NCBI GenBank assembly: GCA_030618065.1
Contig: JAUXEE010000037.1
Location: forward strand, 1-10,425
Direction of reading: 5' to 3'
Source: Gemmatimonadota bacterium
GTDB taxonomy: Bacteria; Gemmatimonadota; Gemmatimonadetes; Longimicrobiales; Gaopeijiaceae
DNA length: 10,425 nt
Shown piece after piece: positions 6,238-10,425 of this stretch (positions are counted from its first letter, which is position 1; every line of letters starts with the position of its first letter). The position numbers and the translations under genes are program-made. Below the pieces are notes generated by a model. The model saw only the letters and a list, made by a program, of their open reading frames with translations. It was not told where the DNA came from and made no database searches.

Positions 6238-6588
6238 TTACTCCTTGGTATCCACGATCACGGTGATGTGGCTGGTCCGCTTCCGAATCGGCGAAGCCCG
6301 CCCCATGGCCCTTGCCCGCCACCGGCGAAGGGTGGCTCCCTCGTCTACGAAGGCCTCCCTGACGTGAAGAGTATCCACGTCCAGAACATCTCCACCCTCC
6401 TGGGCCTTGTACTGAGCGTTGGCCACAGCGGACCGGAGCGTCTTGGACACCGGGTCGGCCGCAACCTTCTTCGAGTACTGGAGGATGGCATACGCCTCGT
6501 TCACCGAGCGGCCCCTGATCTGATCCACCACGAGGCGGACCTTTCTGGCGCTCATGCTGATGCTTTTCGCAATCGCCTTGGCTTCCAT
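6238..6588 (-). CDS. rplV: 50S ribosomal protein L22
   Basis: L22 binds 23S rRNA and sends a long hairpin into the wall of the nascent-peptide exit tunnel, where changes can give macrolide resistance. With the chosen start the protein has 116 residues (110 in E. coli): MEAKAIAKSISMSARKVRLV, then IRGRSVNEAYAILQYSKKVA, and the hairpin region at about 83-104 (EGATLRRWRARAMGRASPIR) ending with RTSHITVIV. Two starts compete. The ATG at 6607-6609 directly follows the rpsS stop and adds seven residues with no family match. The ATG at 6586-6588 aligns with the family and has GGAGAG (6595-6600) 6 bases upstream, so I prefer it. Confidence 0.95.
   Translation of the reverse strand: MEAKAIAKSISMSARKVRLVVDQIRGRSVNEAYAILQYSKKVAADPVSKTLRSAVANAQYKAQEGGDVLDVDTLHVREAFVDEGATLRRWRARAMGRASPIRKRTSHITVIVDTKE
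6241..6246 (-). promoter_or_regulatory. Strong ribosome binding site for rpsC
   Basis: The message reads AAGGAG 9 bases before the rpsC ATG. It is embedded in the last two sense codons of rplV (Lys-Glu), so one stretch serves both genes. Confidence 0.85.
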
Positions 6589-6594
6589 CGTCGG

Positions 6595-6600
6595 CTCTCC
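6595..6600 (-). promoter_or_regulatory. Ribosome binding site that decides the rplV start
   Basis: The message reads GGAGAG 6 bases before the ATG at 6586-6588. The competing ATG at 6607-6609 lies upstream of it and has only a weak AGG inside the end of rpsS. The site therefore favours the shorter, 116-residue L22. Confidence 0.75.
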
Positions 6601-6609
6601 GAATCCCAT

Positions 6610-6897
6610 TTACCTGGCCTTGGACCGTTTGTCGGCCAGCTTCCCGCCGTGACCCCTGAAGAGCCTCGTGGGAGCGAACTCACCGAGCTTGTGGCCCACC
6701 ATGTTCTCCGTGATGTAAACGGGGATGAACTTGTTTCCGTTGTGGACGGCGACAGTGTGCCCTACAAAATCCGGAGAGATGGTGGACCGGCGAGACCAGG
6801 TCTTGATGACCTTCCTCTCGTTCCGGGCATTCATCTCCTCCACTCGACTCATGAGCTTCAGCTCGATGAATGGCCCCTTCTTCACGCTACGCGGCAT
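6610..6897 (-). CDS. rpsS: 30S ribosomal protein S19
   Basis: S19 is in the head of the small subunit, forms a complex with S13 and contacts the A-site tRNA and the intersubunit bridge. The 95 residues agree with the family (92 in E. coli). Conserved blocks are MPRSVKKGPFIELKLMSRVE, then VIKTWSRRSTISPDFVGHTV, AVHNGNKFIPVYITENMVGH and KLGEFAPTRLFRGHGG. The ATG at 6895-6897 has an AGAGG element about ten bases upstream in the 42-base gap after rplB. Its TAA stop is followed immediately by an ATG that could be read as an alternative rplV start. Confidence 0.98.
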   Translation of the reverse strand: MPRSVKKGPFIELKLMSRVEEMNARNERKVIKTWSRRSTISPDFVGHTVAVHNGNKFIPVYITENMVGHKLGEFAPTRLFRGHGGKLADKRSKAR

Positions 6898-6939
6898 GTC
6901 TTCTAACCTCTCTGCACAGTGGGGATCGTTCCACTCTCA

Positions 6940-7782
6940 TCAGGACCTGGTGGCCTTGCCCCGCTTCCGTCCACGGACGATATACTTGCTCGATTCCTTC
7001 TTCTTGTTCCGGGTCTTCTTCCCCTCCCGCTTCCCCCAGGGGGACACGGGGGGACGACCGCCGGAAGCCCGACCTTCTCCTCCACCCAGGGGGTGATCCA
7101 CCGGATTCATGGCCACTCCCCGGACCTTGGGTCGCTTTCCCCGCCACCTGTTGGCCCCAGCCTTACCGATGGATTGGAGGTTGTGGTCGATGTTCCCGAC
7201 CTGGCCGATGGTGGCCACGCACTCTTTCCGGATCCTCCGGACCTCGGTGGACGGCAGCCGAAGGGTTACGAAATCCCCTTCCTTCGCCACCAACTGGACC
7301 CCGGCTCCGGCAGAACGGGCCATCTGCCCCCCCTTGCCAGGCTTCATCTCCACATTGTGGATCTGAGTCCCCAGGGGGATCTTCTCCATGGGAAGGCAGT
7401 TCCCCAACCGGATGTCCGCATCCGGCCCCGACTCGACGACGTCGCCGACCTCCAGCCCACGGGGGTGAAGGATGTACCGCTTCTCCCCGTCTGCGTAGAA
7501 GATGAGGGCGATGTTGGCGGACCGGTTCGGATCGTACTCGATCTCAGCCACCTTGCCCGGGACCCCTATCTTGTTCCGCTTGAAGTCCACCAGACGGTAG
7601 CGGCGCTTGTGTCCTCCGCCCCGACGCCGGGAGGTGATATGGCCGTGATGGTTTCGCCCTCCGGTCCCCGATAGGGATTCGGTCAGGGAACGCTCCGGGC
7701 CCCTCCGAGTGAGTTCCTCACCGGAGGCCACGGACCGAAATCGGGATCCGGGAGTTACGGGCTTGAATTTCTTCAAAGGCAT
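6940..7782 (-). CDS. rplB: 50S ribosomal protein L2
   Basis: L2 is among the most conserved large-subunit proteins; it is needed for subunit association and supports the peptidyl transferase centre. The 280-residue product (273 in E. coli) has MPLKKFKPVTPGSRF at the start, the OB and SH3-like RNA-binding core with GGRNHHGHITSRRRGGGHKR, DFKRNKIGVPGKVAEIEYDP and NRSANIALIFYADGEKRYIL, then HNVEMKPGKGGQMARSAGAG and the C-terminal AMNPVDHPLGGGEGR. The His of DHP (residue 230, equal to E. coli His229) is kept, while the second His of the common DHPHGG is Leu232. The ATG at 7780-7782 is preceded by a GAGGG that overlaps the rplW stop; a longer reading upstream runs into rplW and is rejected. Confidence 0.98.
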   Translation of the reverse strand: MPLKKFKPVTPGSRFRSVASGEELTRRGPERSLTESLSGTGGRNHHGHITSRRRGGGHKRRYRLVDFKRNKIGVPGKVAEIEYDPNRSANIALIFYADGEKRYILHPRGLEVGDVVESGPDADIRLGNCLPMEKIPLGTQIHNVEMKPGKGGQMARSAGAGVQLVAKEGDFVTLRLPSTEVRRIRKECVATIGQVGNIDHNLQSIGKAGANRWRGKRPKVRGVAMNPVDHPLGGGEGRASGGRPPVSPWGKREGKKTRNKKKESSKYIVRGRKRGKATRS

Positions 7783-7792
7783 GGCGTTACCC

Positions 7793-8104
7793 TCAACCGA
7801 CCTCGTAGAACTCGATGTGATCGCCCTCGGCCAGCTGGACCACCGCTTTCTTGAACGATGGCCTCCGTCCGAGAGCCCAGTTTTTATGTATACGCCCCAG
7901 AATCGACCGCTTGGCCTTTCCCGGGTACCGCATTGTCCGCACGTCCAGGACCGTGACATCCCAGGTCTTCTCTATGACCCGAGAGATCTCGTGCTTATTC
8001 GCATCCTTGTTCACGATGAACGTGTAGATGTTGGAATCCTCGATCTGCGCCGTGCTTTTCTCCGTGACCACCGGCCTCACCAGGACATCGACTCCCTCAC
8101 GCAT
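7793..8104 (-). CDS. rplW: 50S ribosomal protein L23
   Basis: L23 lies at the exit of the peptide tunnel and is the docking point for trigger factor and the signal recognition particle. The 103 residues fit the family (100 in E. coli). Signatures are VLVRPVVTEKSTAQIED near the start, YTFIVNKDANKHEISRVIEK, and the rRNA-binding loop VRTMRYPGKAKRSILGRIHK followed by SFKKAVVQLAEGD. The ATG at 8102-8104 overlaps the end of rplD by 8 bases. A complete AAGGAGG (8111-8117) sits 6 bases upstream inside rplD, so the start is secure. rplB follows after 10 bases. Confidence 0.97.
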   Translation of the reverse strand: MREGVDVLVRPVVTEKSTAQIEDSNIYTFIVNKDANKHEISRVIEKTWDVTVLDVRTMRYPGKAKRSILGRIHKNWALGRRPSFKKAVVQLAEGDHIEFYEVG

Positions 8105-8747
8105 CGGTGGCCTCCTTTTCCTCAGCGCCGGCAGGCGCCTCGGCGTTCTCCAGGGCGCCTCGCTCCATTATGACGGTGGTTGCCCAGATGATGTCATAAA
8201 CGGATTCTTCACCGAAGCACCGAACCTCGACATCCGGGAGGTTCCGGGCCGAAAGGTAGACATTCTCTTTCATGCCTTCGGTCAGGATGAGGATCTTTCC
8301 CTTGGCTTCGATCGTACCCAGATAATCCCTGAGAATCGCTGTCTTGGGAGCCTCGAGCTTCAGCGGATCCACCAGGATCACCCGACCCTCTTCCGCCCGG
8401 GCGTTGAATGCCGAGCGGCGGGCGAGGCCCTTCACCTTCTTGGGCACCTTCTGGTTCCAGCCGTGTGGAATCGGCGGGAAGATCACGCCGCCCCCCTTCA
8501 TTTGGCCTGCCCGGATCGTACCCTGGCGAGCCCGGCCGGTCCCCTTCTGCCTGAAGGGTTTTCGCCCACCCCCGCGGACGGCGGAGCGGTTTTTTGCCGC
8601 TGCCGTGCCCTGGCGTTGGTTGGCCAAGTGGGCCTTCACCACCTGGTGAAGGACTCCCTCGTTCACGACGCCGTCGAAGAGCCAGTCCGGTAGAGCCCGG
8701 GCCCTACCCTTCTTGCCGTCAGTCTTAAAATAGGTCGCCTTGTACAT
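8097..8747 (-). CDS. rplD: 50S ribosomal protein L4, with short acidic tail
   Basis: L4 is an early assembly protein with a long loop that lines the exit tunnel. In E. coli it also represses its own S10 operon by acting on a long leader, which is not present in this window. The loop signature RGGGRKPFRQKGTGRARQGT is at residues 58-77, followed by PHGWNQKVPKKVKGLARRSA; the C-terminal domain has ILILTEGMKENVYLSARNLP. The 216 residues exceed E. coli's 201, partly through an Ala/Glu-rich last 17 residues with six acidic positions. The ATG at 8745-8747 lies 3 bases after rplC with only a weak GAAGTGA upstream. The last 8 bases overlap rplW. Confidence 0.97.
   Translation of the reverse strand: MYKATYFKTDGKKGRARALPDWLFDGVVNEGVLHQVVKAHLANQRQGTAAAKNRSAVRGGGRKPFRQKGTGRARQGTIRAGQMKGGGVIFPPIPHGWNQKVPKKVKGLARRSAFNARAEEGRVILVDPLKLEAPKTAILRDYLGTIEAKGKILILTEGMKENVYLSARNLPDVEVRCFGEESVYDIIWATTVIMERGALENAEAPAGAEEKEATDA
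8111..8117 (-). promoter_or_regulatory. Strong ribosome binding site for rplW
   Basis: The message reads AAGGAGG here, a full match to the anti-Shine-Dalgarno sequence, 6 bases before the rplW ATG and entirely inside the rplD coding end. It fixes the rplW start and explains how a gene that overlaps its neighbour by 8 bases can start efficiently. Confidence 0.85.
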
Positions 8748-8750
8748 GCG

Positions 8751-9368
8751 TCACTTCGTGATCAGAACGTAACTGTTGCGGGACCCGGGAACGCCACCCT
8801 TCAGGAAAAGGAGGTTTCGTTCTGGATCCACTTTGACCACCTCGATATTCCGGATGGTCTTCCGGACGTTCCCCATTTGACCGGGGAGTTTCTTGCCTTT
8901 GATGACCCTGGACGGGTCCGTACCGGGGCCCATGGACCCGGGAGTCCGAGACATGGAATGCCCATGGCTCGCCGGACGGCCAGCGAAACCCCACCGTTTC
9001 ACCACACCCTGGAATCCCTTGCCTTTCGTGGTACCGGTGACCTTCACGGAATCTCCGGTCTCGAAAAGCTCCACCGTCAGCTTCTGCCCCAACTCGTATG
9101 CCTCTCCCTCATCGGGCGCGAACTCCCGAAGGATGGCAGGAGCCGTTTCCAGACCGGCCTTGGCCACATGGCCCAGCCGGGCTTTCTTGGCCCGTTTTGC
9201 CTTCTTGGAGCCAAAGCCCAACTGGATGGCGTCGTATCCGTCCGTCTCCGGGGTCTTCACCTGGACAATGGGACAGGGGCCGGCTTCCACCACGGTGACG
9301 GGGATCACCACCCCTTCCTCGGTAAAGACACGGGTCATCCCGATCTTTCTTCCAATCAACCCGGCCAT
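8751..9368 (-). CDS. rplC: 50S ribosomal protein L3
   Basis: L3 is one of the two proteins that start large-subunit assembly; its extended loop reaches towards the peptidyl transferase centre. The 205 residues match the family (209 in E. coli). Signatures are MAGLIGRKIGMTRVFTEEG, VTVVEAGPCPIVQVKTPETD, VTGTTKGKGFQGVVKRWGFA and GPGTDPSRVIKGKKLPGQMG, the last being part of the internal loop at about residues 120-165. The glutamine methylated by PrmB in E. coli, in the motif GSIGQNQ, is replaced here by GSMGPGT, which I believe is common outside Proteobacteria. The ATG at 9366-9368 lies 3 bases after rpsJ, with AAGGTGG (9377-9383) inside rpsJ as its ribosome binding site. Confidence 0.97.
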   Translation of the reverse strand: MAGLIGRKIGMTRVFTEEGVVIPVTVVEAGPCPIVQVKTPETDGYDAIQLGFGSKKAKRAKKARLGHVAKAGLETAPAILREFAPDEGEAYELGQKLTVELFETGDSVKVTGTTKGKGFQGVVKRWGFAGRPASHGHSMSRTPGSMGPGTDPSRVIKGKKLPGQMGNVRKTIRNIEVVKVDPERNLLFLKGGVPGSRNSYVLITK

Positions 9369-9371
9369 AGC

Positions 9372-9680
9372 TCAGTCCACCTTGATTTCGACATCCACGC
9401 CCGCCGGAAGATCCAGCTTGGTCAGGGCGTCGATGGTTTGGGGACGACTGTCCAGAATGTCGATGAGCCGCTTATGGGTCCGAAGCTCGAACTGCTCCCG
9501 ACTCTTCTTATCGATGTGCGGAGACTTGAGCACGGTCCATCGCTGGCGGCGGGTGGGAAGCGGAATGGGCCCACGAACGGACGCCCCTGTTTTCTGAGCC
9601 GTCCGAACGATGTCCGCCGCAGTCTGATCCACCACCCAGTGGTCAAAAGCCTTGAGTCGAATTCGAATCCTGCCAGCCAT
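9372..9680 (-). CDS. rpsJ: 30S ribosomal protein S10 (NusE)
   Basis: S10 is a protein of the small-subunit head that also serves as NusE, linking ribosomes to NusG and the transcription antitermination complex. The 102 residues match the family (103 in E. coli). Signatures are IRIRLKAFDHWVVDQTAADI, SVRGPIPLPTRRQRWTVLKS, HIDKKSREQFELRTHKRLID and the end LPAGVDVEIKV. The ATG at 9678-9680 has GAGG 7 bases upstream; a longer in-frame reading into the tuf gap has no family match. This is the first gene of the S10 cluster, 52 bases after tuf, and that gap carries a hairpin that may affect how much of the upstream transcript enters rpsJ. Confidence 0.97.
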   Translation of the reverse strand: MAGRIRIRLKAFDHWVVDQTAADIVRTAQKTGASVRGPIPLPTRRQRWTVLKSPHIDKKSREQFELRTHKRLIDILDSRPQTIDALTKLDLPAGVDVEIKVD

Positions 9681-9702
9681 TCGGTTTCCTCTGGTTTGCG
9701 CT

Positions 9703-9727
9703 GGTCTCGGGCTATCGCCTCGAGACC
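9703..9727 (-). promoter_or_regulatory. GC-rich hairpin in the tuf-rpsJ gap
   Basis: The 52-base space between tuf and rpsJ holds an inverted repeat. In the transcript the arms GGUCUCG and CGAGACC (9721-9727 and 9703-9709) pair perfectly. An inner GGC/GCC pair extends the stem to 10 base pairs around a four-base GAUA loop, with one bulged A at 9720. No T-tract follows, so it does not look like a complete intrinsic terminator. It may be a weak attenuator, an RNA processing or stability element, or a pause site before rpsJ. The pairing is seen directly; any role is inference. Confidence 0.55.
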
Positions 9728-9732
9728 CGTCC

Positions 9733-10425
9733 TTACTCGATAATCTCGGTGACGACGCCGGCGCCCACGGTGCGCCCACCCTCTCGGATGGCGAACCGTA
9801 GCTCCGGATCCATGGCGATGGGGCCAATCAGCTCCACCTCCATCTGCACGTTGTCCCCGGGCATCACCATCTCCACACCCTCCGGCAGGGCCGCCGCTCC
9901 CGTCACGTCCGTCGTACGGAAGTAGAACTGCGGACGGTACCCGTCGAAGAACGGCGTGTGGCGGCCTCCCTCTTCCTTCGTCAGGACGTACACCTCCGCC
10001 TTGAACTTCGTGTGCGGATTGATGGACCCGGGCTTCGCGATCACCTGACCCCGCTCGATCTCGTCCTTCCCTACGCCCCGAAGCAGAAGTCCCGCGTTGT
10101 CACCGGCTCGACCCTGATCCAGGATCTTGCGGAACATCTCCACCCCCGTCACCACCGATTTCCGGTCCCGGTCCATCCCCACGACCTCCACTTCCTCACC
10201 CATGTTGATCACACCACGCTCGATCCGCCCCGTCGCCACCGTCCCTCGTCCCGTGATGCTGAAGACATCCTCCACCGGCATCAGGAACGGCTTGTCGATT
10301 TCCCGCTTCGGTTCCGGGATGTAGGTGTCTATCGCATTCATCAGATCATCGATGCACTTCGTATTCTCCGTCTCCGGCTCCCCGTCATCCAGAGCCTTCA
10401 ACGCGCTCCCCATCACCACCGGTAG
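9733..10425 (-). CDS. tuf: Elongation factor Tu, C-terminal part (runs off the right edge)
   Basis: EF-Tu is the GTPase that carries aminoacyl-tRNA to the ribosomal A site. The window holds the last 230 residues of about 395. It opens at the end of the GTPase domain with VVMGSALKAL, the G5 motif region (IVRGSALKAL in E. coli; the Arg is Met here). Domains 2 and 3 follow: YIPEPKREIDKPFLMPVEDV, FSITGRGTVATGRIERGVI, GVEMFRKILDQGRAGDNAGL, ERGQVIAKPGSINPHTKF, EEGGRHTPFFDGYRPQFYFR, TTDVTGAAALPEGVEMVMPG and the ending LRFAIREGGRTVGAGVVTEI. The GTP-binding P-loop and NKCD motifs lie outside. Position directly before rpsJ is the usual junction of the str and S10 groups. EF-Tu genes are often duplicated; one copy is visible. 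Confidence 0.98.
   Translation of the reverse strand, partial: LPVVMGSALKALDDGEPETENTKCIDDLMNAIDTYIPEPKREIDKPFLMPVEDVFSITGRGTVATGRIERGVINMGEEVEVVGMDRDRKSVVTGVEMFRKILDQGRAGDNAGLLLRGVGKDEIERGQVIAKPGSINPHTKFKAEVYVLTKEEGGRHTPFFDGYRPQFYFRTTDVTGAAALPEGVEMVMPGDNVQMEVELIGPIAMDPELRFAIREGGRTVGAGVVTEIIE

Noticed and set aside
6898..6939. Possible small hairpin (AGTGG/CCACT) in the rplB-rpsS gap
   Set aside because: Only five base pairs around an eight-base loop, with no T-tract; too weak to call as an element.
8877..9743. Plus-strand ORF of 288 codons opposite rplC and rpsJ
   Set aside because: Same shadow effect; it crosses the rplC-rpsJ junction and ends in the complement of the tuf end, with no protein features.
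1..10425. Mobile elements, CRISPR arrays, tRNA genes, inserted accessory genes or an undescribed system
   Set aside because: All gaps are 52 bases or shorter, the order is canonical, and every minus-strand reading frame in sequence is a known translation or secretion gene, so there is no room for such an insert.

Overview
The window is one uninterrupted, minus-strand translation operon from a high-GC bacterium. Reading in the direction of transcription (right to left), it holds the 3' part of tuf (EF-Tu), the complete S10 cluster (rpsJ, rplC, rplD, rplW, rplB, rpsS, rplV, rpsC, rplP, rpmC, rpsQ), the complete first part of the spc cluster (rplN, rplX, rplE, rpsN, rpsH, rplF, rplR, rpsE, rpmD, rplO), and the 5' part of secY. 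That is 21 complete ribosomal protein genes and two truncated genes, in the canonical bacterial order with nothing inserted or missing.

Packing is very tight. The longest non-coding gap is 52 bases, between tuf and rpsJ; it contains the only convincing non-coding structure I see, a GC-rich bulged hairpin. Four gene pairs overlap: rplD/rplW and rpsE/rpmD by 8 bases, rplN/rplX and rplR/rpsE by 1 base (TGATG). Several Shine-Dalgarno (SD) sequences lie inside the end of the preceding gene. No internal promoter or intrinsic terminator with a T-tract was seen, so the whole stretch is probably read as one message starting upstream of the window, perhaps together with the str genes (rpsL-rpsG-fusA-tuf), as the tuf-rpsJ junction suggests.

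The products are the core of both ribosomal subunits, plus the factor that delivers aminoacyl-tRNA and the membrane channel for secreted proteins. Bacterial (not archaeal or organellar) identity is clear from gene order and protein types. S14 is the short zinc-binding type. The wording of L14, S17 and L2 reminds me of Gemmatimonadota or a neighbouring phylum, but this is a memory-based impression and needs a tree.

I found no undescribed system. Points worth a second look are modest: the tuf-rpsJ hairpin, an acidic 39-residue C-terminal tail on L15 with a smaller similar tail on L4, terminal extensions on L5 and S17, and a His-to-Leu change in the conserved L2 DHPHGG motif. The many long ORFs on the plus strand are antisense shadows of these genes.
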